Shown one piece after another: positions 1 to 9,359 of a DNA stretch of 64,000 nt (position 1 is the first letter of the stretch; each line of letters begins with the position of its first letter). Under the pieces are notes generated by a model. The model had not been told where the DNA came from. It saw only the letters and a program-made list of their open reading frames with translations, and made no database searches. The stretch comes from Trinickia violacea (GTDB taxonomy: Bacteria; Pseudomonadota; Gammaproteobacteria; Burkholderiales; Burkholderiaceae). Where the stretch lies: assembly GCF_005280735.1 (NCBI RefSeq), contig NZ_CP040077.1, positions 1,240,001-1,304,000 on the forward strand, read 5' to 3'. A program made the translations under genes and the position numbers.

Positions 1-2436
1 ATTACCGATCTCGATCCGCTGCGCTACAACCTGCTGTTCGAGCGTTTCCTGAATCCGGAACGGGTGTCGATGCCCGACTTCGACATCGACTTCTGCCAGC
101 ACGGCCGCGATCGCGTGATCCAGTACGTGAAGGAGAAGTACGGCGCGGACGCGGTCTCGCAGATCGCGACGTTCGGCACGATGGCTGCGAAGGCGGCGGT
201 GCGCGATATCGGCCGCGTGCTCGATCTCGGCTACATGTTCACGGATGGCGTCGCGAAGCTGATTCCGTTCAAGCCCGGCAAGCACGTGACGATTGCCGAC
301 GCGATGAAGGAAGAGCCGCTCCTGCAGGAGCGCAACGACAACGAGGACGAAGTGCGGCAGCTTCTCGAGCTGGCGCAGCGCGTCGAAGGTCTCACGCGTA
401 ACGTCGGCATGCACGCGGGCGGCGTGCTGATCGCGCCCGGCAAGCTCACCGATTTCTGTCCGCTCTATACGCAGGGCGACGACGGCGGCGTCGTAAGCCA
501 GTACGACAAGGACGACGTCGAAGCCGTCGGCCTCGTGAAGTTCGACTTCTTGGGTCTGACCACGCTCACGATTCTCGATTGGGCCGAGCGCTACATTCGC
601 CGGCTCGATCCGTCGAAGCAGGATTGGTCGTTGGCTCAAGTGCCGCTCGACGATCCCGCCTCGTTCTCGATCCTCAAGAAAGCGAATACGGTCGCCGTGT
701 TCCAGCTGGAAAGCCGCGGCATGCAGGGCATGCTGAAGGACGCGCAGCCCGACCGCTTCGAGGACATCATCGCGCTCGTGGCGCTGTACCGCCCAGGCCC
801 GATGGACCTGATTCCGAGCTTCTGCGCGCGCAAGCACGGGCGCGAGGTGGTCGAGTATCCCGATCCTCGCGTCGAACCTGTTCTGAAAGAGACCTACGGC
901 ATCATGGTCTATCAGGAGCAGGTGATGCAGATGGCGCAGATCATCGGCGGCTACTCGCTCGGCGGCGCGGACTTGCTGCGCCGCGCGATGGGCAAGAAAA
1001 AGCCCGAGGAGATGGCGAAGCACCGCGAGATCTTCGCCGAGGGCGCGGCGAAGAACGGCCTCACGCGCGAGAAAGCCGACGAAACCTTCGACTTGATGGA
1101 GAAGTTCGCGGGCTACGGCTTCAACAAGTCGCACGCGGCCGCGTATGCGCTGCTGGCGTACCACACCGCGTGGCTGAAGGCGCACCATCCGGCGGAGTTC
1201 ATGGCAGCCAACATGAGCTTGGCGATGGACGATACCGACAAGGTCAAGATCCTCTTCGAAGACTGCCTCACGAACGGGATGGCCGTGCTGCCGCCGGACA
1301 TCAACCGTTCGGCGTACCGCTTCGAGCCGGTGGCCGAAGCCGACGGCAAGCGCTCGCGCACGATCCGCTACGGGCTCGGCGCGGTGAAGGGCAGCGGCCA
1401 GAACGCGATCGAGGAAATCCTGCGTGCGCGCGAAGAAGGGGCGTTCCAGGATCTGTTCGATTTCTGCGCGCGTATCGACCGCCGCGTCGTCAATCGCCGG
1501 ACGGTCGAGGCGCTGATCCGCGCGGGCGCTTTCGATACGCTCCACGACAACCGCGCGCAACTGATCGCCTCGGTGCCGCTCGCGATGGAGGCCGCCGATC
1601 AGGCCAGCGCGAACGCGATGCAGGCCGGCTTGTTCGACATGGGCGATGCGCCCTCGCAAGGCCACGAGCTCGTCGCCGAACCCGCGTGGCATGAGAAAAA
1701 GAAGCTGCAGGAAGAAAAGAGTGCACTGGGCTTCTATCTGTCCGGTCACTTGTTCGACGCCTACAAGGACGAAGTGCGCCGCTTCGTGCGGCAGAAGCTC
1801 GGCGAGCTCAAGGAAGGCCGCGACAAGCTGGTCGCCGGCATCATCTCGTCGCTGCGCACGCAGATGACCCAGCGCGGCAAGATGCTGATCGCGCTGATCG
1901 ACGACGGTACCGGGGCGTGCGAAGTCACGGTCTTCAACGAGCAGTACGAGGCACATAAGGAGCTGTTCAAGGAAGACGAGCTGCTCGTCGTGTCGGGGCA
2001 GGCGCGCAACGATGCGTTCACGGGCGGCATCCGCTTTACGGTCGATACGGTGATGGATCTCCAGCGCGCGCGCAGCCGCTACGCTCAGGCGGTCAAGCTG
2101 CAGGTGAACGGCAATGCGGACGCGGTTGCGCTGCGGCGCGTGCTCGAAGCGCATTGCGCGGGCCCGGCTGTGGTGGCCGAACCGGCGGCGGTTTCCGCTC
2201 CGGCGCGGCCGGCGCGCGGCGGCGGCCCGGCGGGCCGCGGAGGCCAAGGTGGCGATAGCCGGCAGCGCGCCCCCGTGAATATTCCGAACGGCCTCGCTGT
2301 GCAGATCGTCTATCGCAGCGATCACGCAGAGGGTGAGGTGCGCCTCGGCGACGCGTGGCGCGTGAAGCCGACCGACGAATTGCTGGCGGCATTGCGCGGC
2401 GAATTTGCGGGAAGCGCGATCGAGATCGTTTATTGA
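1..2436 (+). CDS. dnaE: DNA polymerase III subunit alpha (5' end outside window)
   Basis: Catalytic subunit of the replicative DNA polymerase. The frame is open from base 1, so the start and roughly the first 350-400 residues (PHP domain and the beginning of the polymerase core) lie upstream; 811 residues are present. The fragment begins just before the PDFDIDF motif (about residue 25), which carries catalytic aspartates of C-family polymerases. The fingers and helix-hairpin-helix regions follow, then an OB-fold around residues 610-690 (GKMLIALIDDGTG). A Gly/Ala/Arg/Pro-rich linker (about 720-760) precedes a short conserved C-terminal tail. The gene ends 10 bp before the LPS glycosyltransferase gene. 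Identity is secure from motif order and length; only the 5' boundary is artificial. Confidence 0.97.
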   Translation: MTDLDPLRYNLLFERFLNPERVSMPDFDIDFCQHGRDRVIQYVKEKYGADAVSQIATFGTMAAKAAVRDIGRVLDLGYMFTDGVAKLIPFKPGKHVTIADAMKEEPLLQERNDNEDEVRQLLELAQRVEGLTRNVGMHAGGVLIAPGKLTDFCPLYTQGDDGGVVSQYDKDDVEAVGLVKFDFLGLTTLTILDWAERYIRRLDPSKQDWSLAQVPLDDPASFSILKKANTVAVFQLESRGMQGMLKDAQPDRFEDIIALVALYRPGPMDLIPSFCARKHGREVVEYPDPRVEPVLKETYGIMVYQEQVMQMAQIIGGYSLGGADLLRRAMGKKKPEEMAKHREIFAEGAAKNGLTREKADETFDLMEKFAGYGFNKSHAAAYALLAYHTAWLKAHHPAEFMAANMSLAMDDTDKVKILFEDCLTNGMAVLPPDINRSAYRFEPVAEADGKRSRTIRYGLGAVKGSGQNAIEEILRAREEGAFQDLFDFCARIDRRVVNRRTVEALIRAGAFDTLHDNRAQLIASVPLAMEAADQASANAMQAGLFDMGDAPSQGHELVAEPAWHEKKKLQEEKSALGFYLSGHLFDAYKDEVRRFVRQKLGELKEGRDKLVAGIISSLRTQMTQRGKMLIALIDDGTGACEVTVFNEQYEAHKELFKEDELLVVSGQARNDAFTGGIRFTVDTVMDLQRARSRYAQAVKLQVNGNADAVALRRVLEAHCAGPAVVAEPAAVSAPARPARGGGPAGRGGQGGDSRQRAPVNIPNGLAVQIVYRSDHAEGEVRLGDAWRVKPTDELLAALRGEFAGSAIEIVY

Positions 2437-2446
2437 GTCCCCGAAC

Positions 2447-3652
2447 GTGGCCGCATTGTTTTCCTCCTCTCGTCCGCCGCGCAACATTCTCGTCGTCGTC
2501 ACGCGGCGTATCGGCGACGTGCTGCTGACCACACCGATCGTGCGCTCGCTCAAGGCGCGATGGCCCGACACCCCGATCGACATGCTCGTGTTTCGCGGCA
2601 CGGAGGGGATCCTCGAGCACAATCCCGACGTGCGGCGCGTGATCGTCGTCGCGCAGCGCGCGCGATTCTCCGAGCGCCTCGCTGATGCGGCGCGCCTTTG
2701 GCGTCGTTACGATCTCGCCTGCGCGGCGGTCAGTTCCGACCGGCCGCGCTTTTACACCTGGTTTGCGGGCAAGAAGCGTATCGGACTGGTCGATCCGAAC
2801 CGCGTCACGTGGCTCGTGCGATTCATGTTGCATGGCATCGCCATCAACCATCACGAATCGGTTCATACCGTGAACAGCACCTTGGCGCTGGCGCCGCTCG
2901 TGGGGATCGAGCCGCGCGCCGAGGTCGTCGCTCCCGGCATCGGCGACGACCCTGAGCGTCGCGCGCAGTTCGACGCGCGCATTCACACGCCGCCCGGCGT
3001 GCTGCCCGGGCAGCCTTACGTCGTCCTGCATCCGTACCCGATGTTTGCGTACAAGCGCTGGCATATCGAGGGCTGGGTCGAGCTGATCGGATGGTTGCGC
3101 GCGCAGGGTTATGCCATCGCGTTGAGCGGCGGGCCGGCTGCGGCCGAGCGGGAGTACGCGGAGCGCGTGGCCGCCGCGGCGGGTGGTCCGGTGCTGAATA
3201 TGGCGGGGCAGTTGTCGCTCGGCGAAAGCGCGGAAATGATTCGGGGCGCCAAGCTCTACGTGGGGCCCGACACGGGTGCGACGCATATCGCGGCCGCCAC
3301 CGGCACGCCGACGATCGCGCTCTTCGGCCCGTCCGATCCGGTCCGTTGGGGCCCGTGGCCGTGCGGCTGGCCGGCAGGCGTCGACCCTTGGCCCTTGGTC
3401 GGATCAGGGCGCCATGCGAATGTCTATCTCTTGCAAGGGGAAGGCGATTGCGTGCCGTGCAAGGGCGAAGGGTGCGAGCGCCATGTCGAGAGCCACAGCG
3501 AGTGTCTGACGACGCTCAGCGGGCGGCGCGTGATTGGCGCCGCGGCGGAAATGCTCGGTTTGCCCACTCCGCCGCTCGAAGCCGAGCATGCTTCACAACC
3601 CGCCGAGGCGATCGTCGATACGTCGCTGCTCGGCCGCCAGCGCGGTCAGTGA
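2447..3652 (+). CDS. Glycosyltransferase family 9 (heptosyltransferase-like, LPS)
   Basis: A 401-residue GT9 protein, the family of ADP-heptose:LPS heptosyltransferases that build the LPS inner core at the cytoplasmic membrane face. The N-terminus has the family pattern NILVVVTRRIGDVLLTTP. The C-terminal Rossmann half has the sugar-nucleotide segment GPDTGATHIAAATGTPTIALFGPSDP. A Cys-rich stretch near the C-terminus (CVPCKGEGCERH) is common in this subgroup. I place the start at the GTG at 2447, 10 bp after the dnaE stop; a longer version would begin with TTG inside dnaE. Its neighbours, O-antigen ligase and two GT2 genes, support an LPS role. The exact sugar and acceptor cannot be read from the sequence, so waaC/waaF/waaQ is left open. 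Confidence 0.9.
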   Translation: MAALFSSSRPPRNILVVVTRRIGDVLLTTPIVRSLKARWPDTPIDMLVFRGTEGILEHNPDVRRVIVVAQRARFSERLADAARLWRRYDLACAAVSSDRPRFYTWFAGKKRIGLVDPNRVTWLVRFMLHGIAINHHESVHTVNSTLALAPLVGIEPRAEVVAPGIGDDPERRAQFDARIHTPPGVLPGQPYVVLHPYPMFAYKRWHIEGWVELIGWLRAQGYAIALSGGPAAAEREYAERVAAAAGGPVLNMAGQLSLGESAEMIRGAKLYVGPDTGATHIAAATGTPTIALFGPSDPVRWGPWPCGWPAGVDPWPLVGSGRHANVYLLQGEGDCVPCKGEGCERHVESHSECLTTLSGRRVIGAAAEMLGLPTPPLEAEHASQPAEAIVDTSLLGRQRGQ

Positions 3653-3662
3653 TGCCGCGGCG

Positions 3663-4955
3663 CTAGGCTTGCCGCGGTGCAGGCGCGGCGCCGCCTTGCG
3701 TGGCTTTCACCGCGCTGGGCGCGCGATACCCGCACCCAAGCAGAATGCCGGCGAGCAGGACCAGCAAGTGTCCTTCCGCGAAATCCAGCAGGAGCGAGTT
3801 CGCCAGGCAACTGATGGCGAACGCCGTGAGCCAGCCGAGCAGCAATTGTTTGGAGCGCGGATCGAGTGCGAATGCGCCGCGTGCGATCTGCACGAGCAGA
3901 TTGACGAACAGCGCCAGGCCGATTGCGCCGAGCTGCACCGCCATCAGCAGATATTCGTTGTGCGGATTCGCCGTGAGCAGTCCTTGCGCCTCGGTCTTTC
4001 CTGCGCTCAATTTCGCGAATTCGACGCCGAGGCCGCCTGCGCCATAGCCGATCAGCGGCCGTGCGCGAATCAGTTCAAAGCACTTGTGGTACCACTCGAG
4101 CCGCAGCCCCGTGGACGTGATCGCGTCGGTCTGCCGGTATTCCTTCACTTCGGTGGCCACCTGCAGCAGGCGTCCGCCCTTCATCGTGCACGCGACGCCC
4201 ACCAGCATTCCCGCGGCGGCGATCACGGCGCAGACGTAGAGCGCGGCGCGCATGGGCGATTCTTGATGCTTGCGCCATGCGAAGCGCAGCGCCGTGTACA
4301 GCATGAAAATCAACGCGATGATTTGCCCGGTGCGACCTTGCAGCATCACGAAAACGTTGACCAGTGCCAGCGCCGCGATCGCGGCGAACAGGATGCGGGC
4401 CCGGGCATTGCGCGTCGTCAGCGCGAGGTCGATGGCCTGATGAAACAGCAGGGCGCCGAAGAGGCCCGCCGCGATATGGTTCTTGAACACCCAGGCGCGC
4501 GAGAGCGGCAGTTGCGTGGCGTGCGCGGGGCCGATCGCGGTCAGGCCGAGGTAGTTCGTCGTCGACAGCAGCAGGATCACGCACAGTGTCACGAACCAGC
4601 TCCAGCGGACGATGCCGTCCCACTTCGAGTTCTTGAACGCGATGACCGCAAGCGGCAGCAGCAGCAATTTGTCGTACTTGCCGACCCACGACCAGGCTTC
4701 GTGATTCGGCGCGACCGTATACGCGACGCTCGCCATCAGCGCCGCGAGCAGCAGCAGCGCGGAGACTGCCGCGCCGTGACGAAGAAGCGAAGGCAGATTG
4801 CGCCAGAATTCCGGCGCGCTCAGGAGCGCGAGCGCGAAAAGCGCGCAGGCGATATTGGTGAATGCCGTCGAGACGGGCACCATGCACAAGGCCGTGACCG
4901 CGAAGACGCGTGCAGCCGTCAAGCGGTGCGAAGCGTTTTGCATGACTGTAGACAT
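3663..4955 (-). CDS. waaL: O-antigen ligase family protein (WaaL-like)
   Basis: A 430-residue polytopic inner-membrane protein of the Wzy_C/O-antigen ligase family, which joins undecaprenyl-linked O-antigen to lipid A-core on the periplasmic side. At least ten hydrophobic segments are evident. The large periplasmic loop (about residues 255-330) contains RLEWYHKCFELIRARPLIGYG followed by NPHNEYL, the typical H-containing motif of ligases and polymerases. The start is ATG at 4955; an in-frame ATG four codons in is an alternative. It converges with the GT9 gene, with only 10 bp between the stops. The LPS setting favours ligase over Wzy polymerase, but the two cannot be separated by motif alone. 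Confidence 0.85.
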   Translation of the reverse strand: MSTVMQNASHRLTAARVFAVTALCMVPVSTAFTNIACALFALALLSAPEFWRNLPSLLRHGAAVSALLLLAALMASVAYTVAPNHEAWSWVGKYDKLLLLPLAVIAFKNSKWDGIVRWSWFVTLCVILLLSTTNYLGLTAIGPAHATQLPLSRAWVFKNHIAAGLFGALLFHQAIDLALTTRNARARILFAAIAALALVNVFVMLQGRTGQIIALIFMLYTALRFAWRKHQESPMRAALYVCAVIAAAGMLVGVACTMKGGRLLQVATEVKEYRQTDAITSTGLRLEWYHKCFELIRARPLIGYGAGGLGVEFAKLSAGKTEAQGLLTANPHNEYLLMAVQLGAIGLALFVNLLVQIARGAFALDPRSKQLLLGWLTAFAISCLANSLLLDFAEGHLLVLLAGILLGCGYRAPSAVKATQGGAAPAPRQA

Positions 4956-5185
4956 TGACGTTCGGTGGGGCGAAGCGTGGGTTGGCGCATCGCTTTACGC
5001 TGAGGTAAGCGATGCGTCCCGAAAATCGGCCGGGGCTGCGATCCAGCCGGGGCTGCGGTCCGGAAAGCGCACAAGTATACGCTATGCGGCTGCCCTATCT
5101 CGTTTTGCCGATCGACCATCTGCCCCTTTGATGCCGGCGAAGCGCGGTGTTGTGCCGTGTTGTGCCGTGTTGCGCATTAGGCGCG

Positions 5186-6028
5186 CTAGCTGAACGCGCG
5201 CTTGATGCGCGACTTCAGCAGCGCGCGCTTGAGCCGCCCCGTTTGCTCCGGCTCGGCCACCTCGAGCCGCTGATCGACCGGCTGTCCGCGGCGCAGGTAG
5301 TAGCGGTCGAAAGTCGCCTGCGTCATGCCCCACTTGTTCAGGAACTGGCGGCGTCCGTCGTTCTTGACGATCTTGCCCGTGCTTTTCTGCTGGAAGTGAT
5401 AGACGAGACTGTCGCCGACGCCGAGGAACACGCGGCAGCCCGCGTCCCACAGCTTCATCGAAAAATCGTTGTCGCTGCTCATGCCCGGGCTCAGCTCGCT
5501 GCTGTACCCGCCCACCTTGTGCCACCAGTCGCGGTGCACGAGCGTCGGCGGCCAAGTGGCGCCGCGCCAGTCGGCGCGTACGAGCTGCGGGGCGGCGGCG
5601 ACCAGGTCGGCGGCGCGGAACGCGTCCGCGTCGCGTCCGAAGTCCTTCACCACGACGCATGGATTGCCGGTATCGACCGGTTCGATCATCGTGCCCGACA
5701 GCAGGAACAGGTCCGATGGCATCTGCTCGATGCGGCGCGCAAGTGCGGCGTCCCAGCCAGGGCAGCAGTACATGTCGTCGTTCATGTAGACGACGTATTC
5801 GCGCGTCGCGCGCGCCGCCGCGATATTCACCGCGTGGCAGATGCCGATATTGGCCGGCGACGCCGTGTGTTCGATGCCCTGTTCGCGCACCCAGGCGAGC
5901 GTGCCGTCCGAGCCGTCATTGACGTGGACGATGATCTGATGCTCGTGCGTCGAGTTTTGGCGGAGGCTCTGGACGACGCATTGCAGATAGGGAAGGTTGT
6001 TCCAGGTCGGGATGATGATTGAGAACAT
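5186..6028 (-). CDS. Glycosyltransferase family 2 protein
   Basis: A 280-residue GT-A fold transferase that moves a sugar from a nucleotide donor, probably in LPS core or O-antigen assembly. The N-terminal donor-binding region starts immediately (FSIIIPTWNNLPYLQCVV), followed by HVNDGSDGT and the metal-binding acidic motif in YMNDDMYCCPGWD (about residue 98-110). A putative catalytic-base region lies around SPGMSSDNDFSMKLWDAG. There is no transmembrane segment, so it likely acts at the cytoplasmic membrane face. Start is ATG at 6028. It lies between the ligase and a second GT2 gene on the same strand. Donor and acceptor are unknown. A short direct repeat of GTGTTGTGCC occurs just downstream of the stop (about 5150-5172). 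Confidence 0.88.
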   Translation of the reverse strand: MFSIIIPTWNNLPYLQCVVQSLRQNSTHEHQIIVHVNDGSDGTLAWVREQGIEHTASPANIGICHAVNIAAARATREYVVYMNDDMYCCPGWDAALARRIEQMPSDLFLLSGTMIEPVDTGNPCVVVKDFGRDADAFRAADLVAAAPQLVRADWRGATWPPTLVHRDWWHKVGGYSSELSPGMSSDNDFSMKLWDAGCRVFLGVGDSLVYHFQQKSTGKIVKNDGRRQFLNKWGMTQATFDRYYLRRGQPVDQRLEVAEPEQTGRLKRALLKSRIKRAFS

Positions 6029-6166
6029 CGAGATCGGGTGTCGGTTGTCGTGGGCGCGTCAATGCGCCGGGGCATCGAGGCGCTGAGCTGCCGGAGCGCC
6101 AAAAAAACAGGCTGAATTGTACCGCCCGCCGTCGAGCCGGCTCGTTTGCGGCGAGACTCGGTCGAT

Positions 6167-6982
6167 TCAGGTCGGGTCGTTGCGCTGCCCAGTCAAACCG
6201 AGCTTGAGGAACCGGTAGTAGACGGTCTCTGCGTTGAAGACGGCGATCATGAACCCCGCGCGGCCGTCCAGAAAGCCGCGCCGCAGCAGGTAGGTGCGGA
6301 TGAAGGCCCACGCGCCGCGCCCGAGCGCCTTGCCGAAACCGCCGCGCTGGCCCGCCGTGCGGCGTTGGCGGGCGCCGGCAGTCGAATAAGCGTCGAGCTT
6401 GCGCAGCACGGTTTCGAAGTCTTCGTACGAGTAGTGCATCAGCTTGCCGGTCAGGCGCGCGGCCGGTGCCTCGAACACGAGGCGCTCGTGCACGAGGTCG
6501 TCGGAGAAGCGCGCCGCGCCGCGCTTGAAGAGGCGCGGCACCCAGTCGGGATACCAGCCGCTGTGGCGCACCCATTGGCCGCAGAAGCTCGAGAGACGAT
6601 CGACCGCGAAGACCTCGACGCCGGGTGCGCCAGGGGTGCTGATCGCGGCGAGAATCGATGCCGCCAGCTCGGGAGAGACGATTTCGTCGGTGTCGATCGA
6701 GAGAATCCAATCCGTCGACAGCGCCGCTACCGCGCGGTTCTTTTGCGGGCCGAAGCCGGGCCAGTCGGGTTCGGCGATCACGCGGGCGCCGTGCGCTTGA
6801 GCGATCGATACCGTGTCGTCGGTGCTGCCGCCGTCGATGACGACGACCTCGTCGGCAAAGGCAAGCGCCGCGAGGCATTGCGCAAGCCGCCCCGCCGCAT
6901 TGTGCGCGATGAGGGCGACGCCGAGGGTCGGGGCGGCGGGGGAGGCGGTGGTCGTTGGCTGCACGTCGGAATCGGGTCGCAT
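6167..6982 (-). CDS. Glycosyltransferase family 2 protein, WaaE/KdtX-like
   Basis: A 271-residue GT2 enzyme resembling LPS inner-core beta-glucosyltransferases of the WaaE/KdtX group. Key segments are LGVALIAHNAAGRLAQCL, VVVIDGGSTDDTV, the FGPQKNRAV motif typical of this subgroup, and the acidic metal site in DWILSIDTDEIVSPEL. The C-terminal part has the basic RR-rich region often seen in WaaE homologues. I chose ATG at 6982; a TTG 36 bp further upstream would add twelve residues of poor quality. It is divergent from msbA, with the promoter region for both at about 6983-7154. It likely decorates the core in the same pathway as its GT and ligase neighbours. Confidence 0.87.
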   Translation of the reverse strand: MRPDSDVQPTTTASPAAPTLGVALIAHNAAGRLAQCLAALAFADEVVVIDGGSTDDTVSIAQAHGARVIAEPDWPGFGPQKNRAVAALSTDWILSIDTDEIVSPELAASILAAISTPGAPGVEVFAVDRLSSFCGQWVRHSGWYPDWVPRLFKRGAARFSDDLVHERLVFEAPAARLTGKLMHYSYEDFETVLRKLDAYSTAGARQRRTAGQRGGFGKALGRGAWAFIRTYLLRRGFLDGRAGFMIAVFNAETVYYRFLKLGLTGQRNDPT

Positions 6983-7068
6983 CGGGATTGGGTGAGCGCG
7001 AGTATACCGGGCGGCCAAGTTCGCCCGGCCACACCGTTTGGCCGCCGGGCGAAGAAGGGCGGGACAGC

Positions 7069-7074
7069 TATAAT
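7069..7074 (+). promoter_or_regulatory. Probable -10 box for msbA
   Basis: A perfect TATAAT lies 81 bp ahead of the msbA start. No good -35 is seen at 17 bp spacing. The predicted transcript would carry a leader of about 75 nt containing the hairpin described separately. Confidence 0.5.
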
Positions 7075-7103
7075 GCTTCGATTTTTCGCACTGTCCGAAT
7101 ACC

Positions 7104-7138
7104 CCCGCTTACCTTCACGAGAAATGGGCGTAAGCGGG
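7104..7138 (+). promoter_or_regulatory. Hairpin in msbA 5' leader
   Basis: CCCGCTTAC at 7104-7112 pairs perfectly with GTAAGCGGG at 7130-7138 (9 bp, 17-nt loop). It ends a few bases before the AAAGGGA ribosome binding site of msbA. There is no T-tract after it, so it is not a terminator. A translational or stability role is inference. Confidence 0.45.
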
Positions 7139-7154
7139 AGTTAAAGGGAATTCC

Positions 7155-8936
7155 TTGGAAACCCAATCCACTCTGAGAAAGCCCGCCGACGCCGCGCGGG
7201 CGCCGACGTCCGCGGTGATGAAGCGGCTTTGGCCGTACATCCGGCCGCTCATCGGCGTGCTGCTGCTCGGCATTGTCGCGATGGCGGTCAGCGCCGCGAC
7301 CGACGCCGGCATTCCCGCGCTCCTGAAGCCGCTGCTCGACCACGGCTTCGGCTCGAACGCGAGCAAGCACTCCGTGTGGTTCGTGCCGATCGCGGTGATC
7401 GGCCTCGCGCTCGTGCGCAGCGTCTCGTCGTACGCGTCCAATTACCTGTTGCAGTACGTGTCGAACCGCATCCTGCTGCAAATGCGGCTCGACATGTTCA
7501 ACCGCATGATCCACACGAGCACCTCGTTCTTCCAGCGCGAAACGGCGAGCACGATCATCAACGCGATCGTGTTCGAGGTGAACCAGATCCTGAACGTTTT
7601 GATCAGCGTGCTGATCACGCTCGTGCGCGATTCGCTCACCGTCATCTTCCTGCTCGGCTACCTGTTCATTCTGAATTGGCGCCTGACGCTGATCGTTGCG
7701 GTGATCCTGCCCGGCATCGGCTGGATCACGAGCAAGATCAGCCGGCGTCTGCGGCGGCTCGGCCGCGAGCATCAGTCGCTGACCAACGACCTGTCGTACA
7801 TCGTCGAGGAGACCGTGGGCGGCTACAAGGTCGTGAAAGTGCACAACGGCGAGGACTACGAGACTCGCCGCTTCACGGCGATGAGCAAGCGCCTGCGCGG
7901 CTATCAGATGCGGATGACCGTGGCCGGCGGCCTGGCGCAGCCGCTCACGCAGTTCCTCGCATCGATCGCGCTTGCGATCGTCATCACGATCGCGGTCGTG
8001 CAGTCGGTGCACGATCAGACGACGGTCGGCGGCTTCGTCGCGTTCGTCACGTCGATGCTGCTGATCATTTCGCCGCTCAAGCACCTGATCGACGTCAATC
8101 AGCCGCTGCAGCGCGGGATGACCGCGTGCGAGCTGATCTTCGGCCTGATCGACGAGCCGCTCGAACCGGCCGGCGGCGACCGCAAGCTGGAACACGCGCG
8201 CGGCGACATCGAATTCCGCGACGTGTCGTTCAACTATGGCGCGACCGACCGTCCGACGCTCGACCGCGTGTCGTTCACCGTGAAGCCGGGCGAGATGGTC
8301 GCGCTTGCCGGGCCGTCGGGCAGCGGCAAGACCACGCTCGTCAATCTGCTGCCGCGCTTCTTCTGGCCGACCGGCGGGGAGATTTTGATCGATGGCGTGC
8401 CGATCGACGAGTACGGCGTGCACGACCTGCGCAGCCAAATGGCGATGGTGAGTCAGGATGTCGTGCTGTTCAACGATACGATCGCCGCCAACGTGGCCTA
8501 CGGGCAGGCGCCGGACCGCGAGCGCGTCGAAGCCGCGTTGCGGGCTGCGAATCTCGCCGATGCGGTCGCGATGATGCCGCAGGGCATCGATACGCTGATC
8601 GGCGGCAACGGCATGCGCCTGTCGGGCGGACAGCGCCAGCGTCTGGCGATCGCGCGCGCGATCTACAAGGACGCGCCGATCCTGATTCTCGACGAGGCGA
8701 CTTCGGCGCTCGATTCGGAATCGGAGCGCCATGTGCAGGCCGCGCTCGAAACGCTGATGAAGGGGCGCACGACGCTCGTCATCGCGCACCGTCTGTCGAC
8801 GATCGAGCGCGCGAACCGCATTCTCGTCATGGAAAGCGGGCGCATCGTCGAGCAGGGCAGTCACGACGAGCTGCTCCAGCATGGCGGGCTCTATGCGCAC
8901 CTGCATCGCATTCAGTATCAGCAGCAGGCGGCGTAG
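7155..8936 (+). CDS. msbA: Lipid A export permease/ATP-binding protein MsbA
   Basis: A 593-residue homodimeric ABC half-transporter that flips lipid A-core across the inner membrane. Six N-terminal transmembrane helices (about residues 28-320) are followed by a nucleotide-binding domain. Walker A GPSGSGKTT lies near 385, the LSGGQ signature near 488, Walker B ILDEAT near 510 and the H-loop IAHRLST near 541. The start is a TTG at 7155 preceded by AAAGGGA at good spacing; the first ATG (codon 22) would remove the leading cytoplasmic tail but leave the helices intact. It is divergent from the WaaE-like transferase and is followed by a strong terminator. Placement in an LPS cluster supports MsbA over a generic exporter. 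Confidence 0.95.
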   Translation: METQSTLRKPADAARAPTSAVMKRLWPYIRPLIGVLLLGIVAMAVSAATDAGIPALLKPLLDHGFGSNASKHSVWFVPIAVIGLALVRSVSSYASNYLLQYVSNRILLQMRLDMFNRMIHTSTSFFQRETASTIINAIVFEVNQILNVLISVLITLVRDSLTVIFLLGYLFILNWRLTLIVAVILPGIGWITSKISRRLRRLGREHQSLTNDLSYIVEETVGGYKVVKVHNGEDYETRRFTAMSKRLRGYQMRMTVAGGLAQPLTQFLASIALAIVITIAVVQSVHDQTTVGGFVAFVTSMLLIISPLKHLIDVNQPLQRGMTACELIFGLIDEPLEPAGGDRKLEHARGDIEFRDVSFNYGATDRPTLDRVSFTVKPGEMVALAGPSGSGKTTLVNLLPRFFWPTGGEILIDGVPIDEYGVHDLRSQMAMVSQDVVLFNDTIAANVAYGQAPDRERVEAALRAANLADAVAMMPQGIDTLIGGNGMRLSGGQRQRLAIARAIYKDAPILILDEATSALDSESERHVQAALETLMKGRTTLVIAHRLSTIERANRILVMESGRIVEQGSHDELLQHGGLYAHLHRIQYQQQAA

Positions 8937-8986
8937 CGCGCGGGTCCCCGCTTAGCGTCCGAGCTGGCGCAACCGGACGCCATCAT

Positions 8987-9015
8987 GCAAAGGGCCTCGT
9001 GACGAGGCCCTTTGC
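8987..9015. terminator. Bidirectional terminator after msbA
   Basis: Near-perfect inverted repeat GCAAAGGGCCTCGT / ACGAGGCCCTTTGC around a minimal loop, between the msbA stop (8936) and the converging hypothetical gene ending at 9027. It is T-rich on one side and A-rich on the other, so it can serve both strands. Confidence 0.85.
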
Positions 9016-9026
9016 TTGTGTACCGC

Positions 9027-9341
9027 TCAGACGCCCCCCGTCACGAGCGGCAGTACGGTCAAATCAGGGTGCGTCCCGTCGACGATGCTGCGCCCGATAT
9101 GAACGCCCTCGTACAACGCGTCGGCCGCGCTCTTGAACGTCTCTTCGCCGTCGGCATGAAACGGCACCGAATGGCCGGGGAGCTTCGGGTCCGCGCCCGG
9201 GTGGCAGACGTAGCCGATGTAGGTATAGCGGTCGCCGGGCTGCGGCGCCTGATTCTCAGGCTGGCCCTTCACAAACGGGGCCACATGGATTTCGAATCCT
9301 TCGTATGCTTCCATTTGCCACTGCGCGTGTTCGTCGGACAT
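9027..9341 (-). CDS. Conserved hypothetical protein (104 aa)
   Basis: A 104-residue soluble, acidic protein with no signal peptide or membrane segment. It contains the compact motif RYTYIGYVCHPGADP and a second conserved-looking block around EETFKSAADALYEGVHIGRSIVDG. The C-terminus is TVLPLVTGGV. Coding is supported by codon-position GC bias and by its position against the terminator shared with msbA. I do not recognise a characterised family. The pattern of short beta strands and a central helix suggests a small alpha/beta fold, but that is only an impression. It sits in tandem with a small membrane protein upstream. Confidence 0.7.
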   Translation of the reverse strand: MSDEHAQWQMEAYEGFEIHVAPFVKGQPENQAPQPGDRYTYIGYVCHPGADPKLPGHSVPFHADGEETFKSAADALYEGVHIGRSIVDGTHPDLTVLPLVTGGV

Positions 9342-9359
9342 GCTGGTCTCCGTTCTCAG

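Noticed and set aside
7068..8906. Long antisense open frame (about 610 codons) opposite msbA
   Set aside because: Composition is Arg/His/Ala-rich and it runs antisense to all ABC motifs of msbA.
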